Part shown: piece by piece, positions 53,202 through 61,689 of the stretch
Layout: every line of letters starts with the position of its first letter
Position numbering within the stretch: position 1 is the stretch's first letter
Origin: Allomuricauda sp. F6463D
Lineage (GTDB): Bacteria > Bacteroidota > Bacteroidia > Flavobacteriales > Flavobacteriaceae
Direction of reading: 5' to 3'
NCBI RefSeq assembly: GCF_023015965.1
Contig: NZ_JALKAN010000002.1
Span: 682,001-746,000, forward strand
Length of the DNA stretch: 64,000 nt
Notes under the pieces: generated by a model
What the model was told of the DNA's origin: nothing
The model's input: the letters and a program-made list of their open reading frames with translations, nothing else
Database searches by the model: none
Made by a program: the position numbers and the translations under genes

Positions 53202-55982
53202 ATGAAAAAATTACTTCTGGCCTTAATTATAGGCCTACTATTTGCTCCTATGAGCTATGGGCAGGGTTTTCAGTTCAAAGCTGAAGACATAGGCATCGAG
53301 TACAAAACATATATCCTTAAAAATGGGCTTACCCTTTTGGTATATGAAGATCATAAAGCGCCCATTGCAGCAGTTAATGTATGGTACCATGTGGGTTCCA
53401 AAAATGAAAAGCCTGGGAAAAGTGGTTTCGCCCATTTATTTGAACACTTGATGTTCAATGGAAGTGAGAATTACAACACCGATTATTTCCAAGCATTGGA
53501 AAGTATTGGCGGAACGGACCTTAATGGCACCACCAACACGGACCGGACCAATTATTTTCAAAATGTGCCAGTCTCCGCATTGGATCAAGTACTTTTTTTA
53601 GAATCTGACCGAATGGGGCATCTACTCGGGGCTATTGACCAAGAAAAATTGGATGAGCAACGTGGCGTAGTTCAAAATGAAAAAAGACAAGGGGAAAACC
53701 AACCTTATGGAATGCAATGGGATTATTTGACCAAGGCAATGTATCCTAAAGGGCATCCTTATTCGTGGACCGTAATCGGGGAAATGGAAGATTTGAACGC
53801 TGCATCTTTGGAAGATGTGCAGGAATGGTTCAAATCCTATTATGGCGCTGCCAATGCGGTTGTTGCAGTTGCTGGAGATGTTAATGCAGAGGAAGTTCAT
53901 CAAAAAGTAATCAAATATTTTGGGGACATCCCTTCGGGACCAACAGTGGAACGCCAAGAGATAAACATTCCAAATAAAGTTTTTGATTCCCGACAGGAAT
54001 ATGAGGACCGTGTACCGGAGACCAGAGTGCTCTTTGCATGGAACACACCACCATTTGGATCTAAGGAGGACCTACACTTTGACTTGATTTCCGCTATATT
54101 GACCAATGGAAAAAACTCAAGGTTATACCAAAAATTTATCTATCAAGATCAATCGGCAAGTTCTGTCGTTTCTTTCCAGGCATCCAGTGAAATTGCGAGT
54201 AATTTTATCACATGGATAAACGTAAAAGAAGGTGAGGACGCAGAAAAATTGGAAAAGGAACTTTGGGAAGAAATTGACCGATTGATAAAAGAAGGCCCAA
54301 CCGAAGAAGAGTTAAAAAGGGTTAAGGCTGATTACTTTGCCAATTTCATCAAAGGATTGGAACGTATTGGTGGGTTTGGAGGTGTTTCCGATATACTTGC
54401 TTCCAACCAAACCTATCACGGTGATGCATCTTATTACAAAACAAAATTGAAATTTGTAGAAGAGACAACTACCGAGGGTTTAAAAAAAACAGCATCCAAA
54501 TGGCTTACCAAAGGAAAACATGTTTTGGTCTGCAAACCATTTCCAGAATATGACATGGTGCAATCTTCTGTGGACAGGAGCAAATTACCTGAACTTACAG
54601 CCCAAAAAAGCTCAAAATTTCCAGAACTACAGCGTACACAATTATCCAATGGTTTAAATGTTGTTTTGGCCCAGCGCAAAGGAGTACCTACGGTGATAAT
54701 TAATTTGGTGGCCGATGCAGGTTACAAAACGGATTATTTGTCCAGTCCCGGCACAGCAAAATTAGCTATGAATTTGATGGATGAAGGTACCAAGGACAAA
54801 AATACTTTGGAGATTAATGAACAACTTCAACTTCTAGGAGCATCATTAAGCACTTTTTCCAGTCAGGATGAATCCAATGTGTACATGAGCACGTTAAAAC
54901 CGAGTTTAGATGCCAGTTTGGACCTCTTTCTGGATGTGGTGCTCAATCCTGTATTTCCAGAAAATGAATTCGACCGCCTTAAGAATGAGCAGATCAATGA
55001 TATAAAACAAGAAAAATCGCAGCCCATCTCCATGGCCCTAAGAGTAATGAACAAATATCTTTACGGGGAGGACCACCCATACAGCACTCCATATACCGGG
55101 ACAGGGTATGAGGACACGGTTTCAAAGTTGACAAGGGAAGATGTTGTAGATTTTTATAACACGTGGTTCAAGCCCAACAATGCCACACTGATTGTTACTG
55201 GGGATGTAGATATGAACGAGTTAAAATCCAAACTGGAGAAAACACTTGGCAAATGGAAAAAAGGAGACGTGCCCAACATTGTATTCAATGAACCGAAAAC
55301 AAACACCAAAAACACATTGTATTTGATGAACAGGCCGGAATCCCAGCAATCGGTTATTCTTGCCGGACACTTGACCGAAAAATATGGTGATGTTTCAGAG
55401 ATAGCCATGGAGCAAATGGTGAATATTCTTGGAGGTGATTTCACATCGAGAATCAATATGAATTTGAGAGAGGACAAACATTGGTCTTATGGAGCAGGGG
55501 GATTTGTGATAGGTTCCAAAGAGGAGCGTCCCTTTATCGTGTATGCACCTGTACAAACTGATAAAACTGCCGAATCTGTTACGGAAATAAGGAAGGAAAT
55601 ATCTGAGTTCACCTCTACACGGCCTGCAACCAGTGAAGAACTCGAAAAAGTAAAGACCAATCAAGTATTGAAACTTCCCGGTCAGTGGGAAACCAATAGT
55701 TCGGTAAATAGTTCTGTCCGAAATTTAATCAGATACGATCTACCGGATGATTATTATCAAAAGTATGATGAAAACGTCCGAAATCTTTCTGTGGATGATA
55801 TTAAACAGGTAGGTAACCAAGTGGTTCAACCAGAAAAGGTAAACTGGTTTATGGTAGGTGACAGGGCTGAAATCATTACAAAACTGGATGAACTTGGTTT
55901 TGACAACATTGTGGAAATAGATGCGGATGGAAATCCTAAGAAACCAGCGGTAGAATCGGTTAAAACTGATATCAAAAATTAA
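53202..55982 (+). CDS. Exported M16-family metallopeptidase (two-domain, pitrilysin/PqqL type)
   Basis: 926 residues with a signal peptide (MKKLLLALIIGLLFAPMSYG). The inverted zinc motif HLFEH at residues 78-82 with the distal Glu in EQRGVVQNEKRQGEN marks the active half. The C-terminal half (from about residue 470) repeats the fold without the motif, as is normal for fused M16 proteins. Degrades peptides in the periplasm. ATG at 53202; single-gene unit followed by a REP-like palindrome. Confidence 0.93.
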   Translation: MKKLLLALIIGLLFAPMSYGQGFQFKAEDIGIEYKTYILKNGLTLLVYEDHKAPIAAVNVWYHVGSKNEKPGKSGFAHLFEHLMFNGSENYNTDYFQALESIGGTDLNGTTNTDRTNYFQNVPVSALDQVLFLESDRMGHLLGAIDQEKLDEQRGVVQNEKRQGENQPYGMQWDYLTKAMYPKGHPYSWTVIGEMEDLNAASLEDVQEWFKSYYGAANAVVAVAGDVNAEEVHQKVIKYFGDIPSGPTVERQEINIPNKVFDSRQEYEDRVPETRVLFAWNTPPFGSKEDLHFDLISAILTNGKNSRLYQKFIYQDQSASSVVSFQASSEIASNFITWINVKEGEDAEKLEKELWEEIDRLIKEGPTEEELKRVKADYFANFIKGLERIGGFGGVSDILASNQTYHGDASYYKTKLKFVEETTTEGLKKTASKWLTKGKHVLVCKPFPEYDMVQSSVDRSKLPELTAQKSSKFPELQRTQLSNGLNVVLAQRKGVPTVIINLVADAGYKTDYLSSPGTAKLAMNLMDEGTKDKNTLEINEQLQLLGASLSTFSSQDESNVYMSTLKPSLDASLDLFLDVVLNPVFPENEFDRLKNEQINDIKQEKSQPISMALRVMNKYLYGEDHPYSTPYTGTGYEDTVSKLTREDVVDFYNTWFKPNNATLIVTGDVDMNELKSKLEKTLGKWKKGDVPNIVFNEPKTNTKNTLYLMNRPESQQSVILAGHLTEKYGDVSEIAMEQMVNILGGDFTSRINMNLREDKHWSYGAGGFVIGSKEERPFIVYAPVQTDKTAESVTEIRKEISEFTSTRPATSEELEKVKTNQVLKLPGQWETNSSVNSSVRNLIRYDLPDDYYQKYDENVRNLSVDDIKQVGNQVVQPEKVNWFMVGDRAEIITKLDELGFDNIVEIDADGNPKKPAVESVKTDIKN

Positions 55983-55993
55983 ATATAGGAGAT

Positions 55994-56115
55994 TGTCTGA
56001 AAAGTTTTTTGGGTCAAACTGAACTTGTTTCAGGTTCTCGTGAAGGGTATAAATTTACATGATAAAACTCCGAAACTAGTTCGGAACGACAGGTAACTTA
56101 AAAGCTTTTCAGACA
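55994..56115. repeat. Nested REP-like palindrome (copy 3)
   Basis: Outer arms TGTCTGAAAAG (55994-56004) and CTTTTCAGACA (56105-56115) are exact complements. Inside them are the two REP-like arms, 56013-56043 (GTCAAACTGAACTTGTTTCA...) and 56059-56090 (reverse complement GTCGTTCCGAACTAGTTTCG...). The whole 122-base unit can fold as one long hairpin between the convergent M16 and dinB genes and may terminate both. Confidence 0.8.
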
Positions 56116-56124
56116 GTCACTTTT

Positions 56125-57225
56125 TTAAAATTCAAATTTGAGCTGAACGAGCACAGACTCTTTTTCCTCATTCTTTTTTTTCTTTTCCGTGTTGAGGTTG
56201 GCAAGTGAAATACCCAATAACCGAACAGAATTTTCTAATGAAGACTGGTACAATAGTTCTTTGGCAGTCTCCAGTATCAAGTCTTTGGTTGCTATAAAAT
56301 AGGGGAGGGTTTTACTGCGTGTCTGTAAGGTAAAGTCACTGTACTTTATTTTTAAAGTGATGGTTTTTCCAGCTATTTTGGATTTTTGAAGCCTTCTTTC
56401 CAGTTCTGTGGCAATATTTTCCAATTTTTCAAGCATAAAGATTTCACTGCTCAAGTTTTCAGAAAAAGTCCGCTCTGCACCTACAGACTTTGGAATACGA
56501 TGTGGTTTTACCGGACTTAAATGAATTCCTCGCACTACATTGTAATAGTAGCGGCCACTTTTTCCAAAATGCTCTTCTAAAAATTCAAGCGATTTATTCT
56601 TTAGATCTAATCCTGTAAATATGCCCAAACGGTACATTTTTTCGGCGGTGACCTTCCCTACACCATAAAATTTTCGGATATCAAGGTTCTCCAAAAAATC
56701 GATTATTTCTTCAGGATTTACCGTTTTTTGTCCATTGGGCTTGTTGTAATCGCTGGCAACCTTGGCTATAAACTTGTTTATGGATATCCCCGCTGATGCC
56801 GTCAGCCCTGTTTTGTCAAAAATTTTCTCCCGTATTTCTTTGGCCATCATGGTAGCGGAAGGATTTCCTTTTTTGTTCTGTGTAACATCTAAATAAGCCT
56901 CGTCCAAGGATAGGGGCTCTACCAAGTCGGTATATTCAAAAAAGATGCTCCGAATCTGCATGGAAATTTCCTTGTAGCGATCAAAACGGGGTTTAACAAA
57001 AATAAGGTCAGGGCAATTTCTGCGCGCAATAGCTCCTGCCATTGCACTGCGTACCCCAAACTTCCGTGCCTCATAACTTGCGGCAGAAACCACGCCGCGT
57101 TTGGACCCTCCACCTACAGCGATTGGTTTCCCTTTAAGTTCGGGATTATCATACTGTTCTACGGATGCATAAAAGGCATCCATATCCACATGAATAATTT
57201 TTCTTAGTGGAAAATCAAACTCCAT
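56125..57225 (-). CDS. dinB: DNA polymerase IV (Y family)
   Basis: 366 residues from the ATG at 57225 (MEFDFPLRKIIHVDMDAFYA). Catalytic acids lie in HVDMDAFYASVEQ and in LSLDEAYLDVT; VGGGSKRGVVSAASYEARKFG is the conserved finger block. An error-prone translesion polymerase acting at stalled forks. A perfect -7 element ends 3 bases before this ATG, so the mRNA may be leaderless, which also excludes the earlier ATG at 57261. Divergent from the CYTH gene, 27 bases apart. Confidence 0.95.
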   Translation of the reverse strand: MEFDFPLRKIIHVDMDAFYASVEQYDNPELKGKPIAVGGGSKRGVVSAASYEARKFGVRSAMAGAIARRNCPDLIFVKPRFDRYKEISMQIRSIFFEYTDLVEPLSLDEAYLDVTQNKKGNPSATMMAKEIREKIFDKTGLTASAGISINKFIAKVASDYNKPNGQKTVNPEEIIDFLENLDIRKFYGVGKVTAEKMYRLGIFTGLDLKNKSLEFLEEHFGKSGRYYYNVVRGIHLSPVKPHRIPKSVGAERTFSENLSSEIFMLEKLENIATELERRLQKSKIAGKTITLKIKYSDFTLQTRSKTLPYFIATKDLILETAKELLYQSSLENSVRLLGISLANLNTEKKKKNEEKESVLVQLKFEF

Positions 57226-57228
57226 TTT

Positions 57229-57236
57229 CAAATTTA
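57229..57236 (-). promoter_or_regulatory. -7 element of dinB
   Basis: TAAATTTG on the minus strand, an exact TAnnTTTG match, 3 bases before the ATG. The -33 position reads GTTC. Confidence 0.45.
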
Positions 57237-57252
57237 GGGTATATTTAGTTTG

Positions 57253-57726
57253 ATGGAACATTTAGAAATAGAGCGAAAGTTTTTGGTCAACTCTGAGGCG
57301 TATAAACAGCAGGCAACTTCGCAATCGCGAATTGTGCAAGGATTCCTTAACACAAATCCAGATAGGACGGTCAGAGTTAGAATAAAAGGCGATAAAGGAT
57401 ATTTAACTGTAAAAGGTGCCAGTAATGACTCTGGAACTACCCGGTTTGAATGGGAAACGGAAATAGGTGCTGCCGAAGCCGCCAACCTTATCGACCTCTG
57501 TGAACCAGGTATTTTAGAAAAGGTGAGGTTTGAAGTCCCATTTGGTAAACATATGTATGAAGTGGATGAATTTTTGGGTGAGAACAAAGGTCTTGTTTTA
57601 GCTGAAGTGGAGTTGAACCACGAAGACGAACGTTTTGAAAAACCCGATTGGCTCGGGGAGGAGGTAACGGGTCAAATTCAATACTACAATTCCCAATTGA
57701 GCAAGCGCCCCTATCATAAATGGTAG
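57253..57726 (+). CDS. CYTH-domain protein (triphosphate tunnel metalloenzyme)
   Basis: 157 residues. The N-terminal EIERKFLV signature, then VRVRIKGDKGYLTVKG, YEVDEFLGENKGLVLAEVEL and the C-terminal ELNHEDERF-like segment build the acidic/basic tunnel. The family includes inorganic triphosphatases and class IV adenylate cyclases; the short ygiF-like single-domain form is usually a (poly)triphosphatase. ATG at 57253, preceded by TTG. Divergent from dinB. Confidence 0.88.
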   Translation: MEHLEIERKFLVNSEAYKQQATSQSRIVQGFLNTNPDRTVRVRIKGDKGYLTVKGASNDSGTTRFEWETEIGAAEAANLIDLCEPGILEKVRFEVPFGKHMYEVDEFLGENKGLVLAEVELNHEDERFEKPDWLGEEVTGQIQYYNSQLSKRPYHKW

Positions 57727-57894
57727 GCATATAATTTGAATTTTATGCTTTTCGACCTGTAACCTAGTACTTGTTCATCGATAGATTTTTCGAGTTGGTA
57801 GATAACCTCCCTAAATCTTCTGTTAAAGGTCAAAATCCAGCTGGTTTTTCAATAGTTGGGGAATTAGTTTAGTGCTTTAAAACCACGTAAACTA

Positions 57895-58776
57895 ATGAAA
57901 AAAGTAGCATTAATTATGGCCGTATTGAGCTCTGGCCTTTCTATGGCACAAATTTCTGATGAAATAGGATTTGAGCAAGGTTTGTTTTCTGGTAGTAATG
58001 TTGCCAAGATCAATAAAACCAAATTTGTTGTAGGTTTCCCATTGTTTAAAACGGATAGGTATAGCCTTAGTTTGGGAGGAGCTTATCAAGCGACCAATAT
58101 TGAATATGTTGATGTCGATGTTCCATTTACAACAGAGATGATCGAAGATTTTAATATGTTTTCCGGTTCTTTAAAGTTTGCCCATGCACTTGCAGATAGT
58201 TGGAGCGTTATATTGACCGGAGAAGGACAGATTTCTTCAAATTTTGATAATGATATGGGAGGTGATGATGTGTTTTATAATGGGAGTTTGATTTTTCGCA
58301 ACACAGATGTTGAAAACAATACTGTTTGGAAAATAGGCGCCATTTATGATCATCAATACGGACTTGACACTCCAATTCCATGGGTGACTTATTCTAAACA
58401 GTTAACGGAAAAATTCGGGTATCAAATCGGTTTCCCGGAGATGTATGCCAACTATAATCTAGGGCTTTGCCATCAATTTAGTGCTTTTGCCAAGTTAGAT
58501 GGTTTTATGGGTTCTTTTAATGATGAAATGGAGGTTAAGGTATCGGATTTTGACGATACTGGTATCCTACGGCAAACCTCCGTTGTTTCAGGATTGGGTT
58601 ATAGCTTCAATTTCTTAGATAATTTCAGTCTTAATATAGATGCAGGATTTAGCCTGTATAATAATATGACGGTTGAAGACTATGACGGCAATGAGATTTA
58701 TGATTTTGATTATAACAACGGTTTTTATGGTACAATCGGAATCAAGTACCGTTTTAACAATAAGCACTTGGACTAG
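57895..58776 (+). CDS. Outer-membrane beta-barrel-like protein of unknown function (DUF6268-like)
   Basis: 293 residues. Signal peptide MKKVALIMAVLSSGLSMAQ. The rest alternates short amphipathic strands with polar turns (YSLSLGGAYQATNIEYVDVD, FYGTIGIKYRF at the C-terminus with a terminal aromatic, as in barrel proteins). The family assignment is from general resemblance only. Possibly surface or periplasmic. Stand-alone with its own terminator. Confidence 0.65.
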   Translation: MKKVALIMAVLSSGLSMAQISDEIGFEQGLFSGSNVAKINKTKFVVGFPLFKTDRYSLSLGGAYQATNIEYVDVDVPFTTEMIEDFNMFSGSLKFAHALADSWSVILTGEGQISSNFDNDMGGDDVFYNGSLIFRNTDVENNTVWKIGAIYDHQYGLDTPIPWVTYSKQLTEKFGYQIGFPEMYANYNLGLCHQFSAFAKLDGFMGSFNDEMEVKVSDFDDTGILRQTSVVSGLGYSFNFLDNFSLNIDAGFSLYNNMTVEDYDGNEIYDFDYNNGFYGTIGIKYRFNNKHLD

Positions 58777-58810
58777 TTTTTAGTAGTTTTTATATTTTTC
58801 ATGTTAGAGA

Positions 58811-58842
58811 GAGTGCCCGTTGTATCAAGGGCACTCTTTTTT
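58811..58842 (+). terminator. Terminator of the barrel-like gene
   Basis: GAGTGCCC-(10)-GGGCACTC followed by six T. Confidence 0.92.
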
Positions 58843-58891
58843 GTTCAATCGTTTCGTATATCAATAGTGATTAATGAAGGGGAAGCAAGTC

Positions 58892-60031
58892 TTAAGCAGC
58901 TTGTTCAGTGGCTGCTGATTTCAGCTCATGGTCAATTAATTGTTGTTCTGACCACTTTTTTTTGCCTACACCACTAATCAGTGGAAATGTTAGACCAACC
59001 GCCAATAGTAAAATAGCCATCATGAAAATATTTAATGGATTTACAAAGAAGGATCCACTGTTCAAGGTTGCCAAAATCAATATGGTGGACAATGGGAAAG
59101 ACAATGCTAAAATGGCCACTCCAAAGTCACCGTTAAATGTTTTTCGTTTGAATTCGCCATCCATTTCAATGCTATCAACTGCTGCAATATGGGCATAGGG
59201 CCAAAAGCTACAAGCGCTTAATCCAAAAGCCATAGTCAATAATATTTCTTTTTGTGCCTCGATACCCGATATCATAACAAAAACCCAGGAAATCAATAAA
59301 ATCAACCCAGCACGGGTACACAAAAGTGAAAATATTTGAAAAAACTGTTTTCTTTTGATTTTTACTGCCAGTCCAATAAAGAGCAAAACCAAGGGAGTCA
59401 TGATCAAGCTAAGTTTTTCCAGTGGCTCGCTAAGAAAGAAGGGCAACGAATCCATACTAAGACCAAATGCCAGTAATACCAAGGCTGCTCCAATAAATAC
59501 ATTCACTGGTTCGGAAACCATGGCTTTGATCAAGGGTTTTAATTTGGTCCCTCCGTTTTTCGTTTTGTTGGATTGAAGATTATAGTGCCAGTTCATGGCT
59601 ACCAAGTACAAAAAGAAAAGCACAAAAATCTTGTTTCCAAGGTCGGACATGGCCGCCTTCGCAAGATATTCTTCACCTAAAAACTCCAAAATAAACGGAA
59701 ATGAAGACAATCCGGGAGCCAATGAAGGAATCAATAATTTGGCCGTTCGATATTCCGATGTTCCTTTGCCAATGCCCATAAGGGGCAAAACAAGGGGCAT
59801 TGCAAAAAACAATAGTAGGTTAAGCCCAAGAGCCAACAAGGGCAATAGTAATAAATGTAATTCCACCTTGATTCCCAGCAATGCAATAAATATAGTTGCG
59901 GGCAAAGCAAGGTTGAGAATTACTTTTTTTATTCCAGTTATTTCTTCTTTTGACTTAAACTTTACTTTAAGTAAAACTCCTATCAAAATAAAAAAAAGAA
60001 ATACAATGGTCTTTTGAATTCCAACCTCCAC
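58892..60031 (-). CDS. AEC-type (auxin efflux carrier-like) permease
   Basis: 379 residues, ten hydrophobic segments. ILNLALPATIFIALLGI near the N-terminus and the second-half LIMTPLVLLFIGLAVKI agree with the AEC/BASS-like carrier fold. Inner-membrane transport of an organic acid or amino acid is likely; the substrate is unknown. Start is GTG (60031), whose G is shared with the TAG stop of the upstream aminotransferase, so the two are translationally coupled. Confidence 0.72.
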   Translation of the reverse strand: MEVGIQKTIVFLFFILIGVLLKVKFKSKEEITGIKKVILNLALPATIFIALLGIKVELHLLLLPLLALGLNLLLFFAMPLVLPLMGIGKGTSEYRTAKLLIPSLAPGLSSFPFILEFLGEEYLAKAAMSDLGNKIFVLFFLYLVAMNWHYNLQSNKTKNGGTKLKPLIKAMVSEPVNVFIGAALVLLAFGLSMDSLPFFLSEPLEKLSLIMTPLVLLFIGLAVKIKRKQFFQIFSLLCTRAGLILLISWVFVMISGIEAQKEILLTMAFGLSACSFWPYAHIAAVDSIEMDGEFKRKTFNGDFGVAILALSFPLSTILILATLNSGSFFVNPLNIFMMAILLLAVGLTFPLISGVGKKKWSEQQLIDHELKSAATEQAA

Positions 60032-61230
60032 TATACCAATACTTTATTTAGTGCGGCGGTAAAGGTTTTCATTTCGTCCATGGTTCCCATGCTTACTCGG
60101 CACCAGTTTTGATTCATAAATTCGAAGGCTCGAACTCCTACCCTTAATTCGGTCATATGCTCTAAAAATGCTTTACCTTCCATTTCAATAGGAAAAATTA
60201 TAAAACTTGTTGAAGACGGAACATAGGAGGTAATACCCAATTGTTTTAGGCTTGTATATACATATTCCCTGCATTCGGCATTAAGAGTACGGGATTTATT
60301 TATAAAGTCTGCATCATCCATTGCAGCTATGGCTCCGTATACCGATGGCAATGTAATTCCCATGCCACCTCGGGTGATTTTTTGTAGTCTTCCCAAAGTT
60401 TCTTCAAGGGCTACAATGTATCCTACTCGAAGGCCAGCCATCCCGTGGATTTTGGAGAAGGTTCTGGCAATGATCACATCTTTTCCTTGGTTTACAAGTG
60501 AAACCATACTTTTTTTAGCCCCATCTTCCAAGAACCATAGATAGGCTTCATCAACAAAGACAGGAACTTTTTCCGATACTCGGGAGCAGAAGTCCACCAA
60601 CTCTTCATGATCGGTCATAGAACCGGTCGGGTTGTTGGGATTGCATATATAAACCAATTTGGTTTCGTCGTCTATAGCTTCTTCCATGGCCTTAAGATCA
60701 TGTGACCAATCATCTTTTAATGGAACAGGCTTCCATGATGCACCAACAGATTCGGCCACTCGAATTAGTGACATGTATGATGGATCGGCCGAAACCACGT
60801 TACCCCCGTTCAAAAATAAAACCATGGCAGTTTTCTCCAATAAATCGGAAGATCCAGGTCCCATCATAATATTTTTGCTCTCAACTTCTTCAAAATCGGC
60901 AATTTTGTCCACAAGCTGGTATAACTCCTTCCAGGCATATCTGTTTCCTCCAGATACTGAGTTTTTAAAAGCTTCTATAGCCATTGGGGAAGGGCCATAG
61001 GGGTTTTCATTTGCATTTAACTTTGCGGCCAACTCTGGCAGGTAATTATCAGGTTTTGGCAAGTATTCTTTAAAGAAAGGGCTATATACGGCATTTCCTT
61101 CGGTGTCCAAGGTTAATGGAGCCTTAGGTGTTTCGGCCAATCCTATATATGGCAAAGCCATTGCGCCACCTGCTGTGAGCACACTCTTTCTTATCCAATC
61201 ACGTCTGTTAATGTTAGTTTTAGTTCCCAT
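60031..61230 (-). CDS. Tat-exported PLP aminotransferase, HisC-like
   Basis: 399 residues. N-terminal twin-arginine signal NRRDWIRKSVLTAGGAMALP. Fold-type I aminotransferase with LNANENPYGPSP (substrate/PLP loop), YICNPNNPTGS, DEAYLWFLED and the PLP Lys in RTFSKIHGMAGLRVGY; NWCRVSMGT ends the enzyme. It resembles histidinol-phosphate aminotransferase, but no his genes are near, and an exported aminotransferase with its own permease downstream is unusual. ATG at 61230. Confidence 0.85.
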   Translation of the reverse strand: MGTKTNINRRDWIRKSVLTAGGAMALPYIGLAETPKAPLTLDTEGNAVYSPFFKEYLPKPDNYLPELAAKLNANENPYGPSPMAIEAFKNSVSGGNRYAWKELYQLVDKIADFEEVESKNIMMGPGSSDLLEKTAMVLFLNGGNVVSADPSYMSLIRVAESVGASWKPVPLKDDWSHDLKAMEEAIDDETKLVYICNPNNPTGSMTDHEELVDFCSRVSEKVPVFVDEAYLWFLEDGAKKSMVSLVNQGKDVIIARTFSKIHGMAGLRVGYIVALEETLGRLQKITRGGMGITLPSVYGAIAAMDDADFINKSRTLNAECREYVYTSLKQLGITSYVPSSTSFIIFPIEMEGKAFLEHMTELRVGVRAFEFMNQNWCRVSMGTMDEMKTFTAALNKVLV

Positions 61231-61689
61231 TGGTTTTTAGTTTTTAGAAGAAATTAAAATTATGTGATCAATTAACTAAAAACAAAGATAATAATGTAAT
61301 AATCAGCGGTTTATATGATAATATATTAAAAAACAAAGATATTATATGAGAAATTAGCAGTTATAGGGGTAGTGCAGGGTATCCATTTTGAGGATATCAC
61401 AATGAAAATTTATGGTGTTGATTATAGTTAACGATAAAGCTATCTGCCTGATACTATTGTTTTTGAACATGGTTGTACTTCCAAATACATTTTATACTCC
61501 TGTGGGAAATACGTCCAAAAATAGTGTAGCGGAGTGGGATAAGTCACTAAAAAGTAATCAACCCTCTACTAGTAAAGGGTTGATTGAATATTTTAAAGTA
61601 TGTCTATGGTTGAGACCAATGCATCCATGGAACAACTAATAGGGGCAAACCTTGTATAGTACTCTTGATTATTCCTCTTCGTGCAAGTA
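61231..61689. other. Intergenic stretch upstream of the aminotransferase gene
   Basis: 459 AT-rich bases. It holds the promoter region of the aminotransferase and the hairpin at 61556-61585. A plus-strand frame at 61412-61639 would encode 75 residues (VSD-like codons absent, no RBS or family resemblance) and runs through the hairpin, so I do not call it. Confidence 0.5.
61556..61585 (-). terminator. Probable terminator of the RND efflux operon
   Basis: AATCAACCCT / AGGGTTGATT, perfect 10-bp stem with a 10-base loop, followed on the minus strand by ACTTTTTAG, 105 bases past the outer-membrane factor stop. Confidence 0.55.

Noticed and set aside
61412..61639. 75-codon plus-strand ORF upstream of the aminotransferase
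   Set aside because: Crosses a 10-bp hairpin, has no recognisable domain and opposes both neighbouring transcription units.
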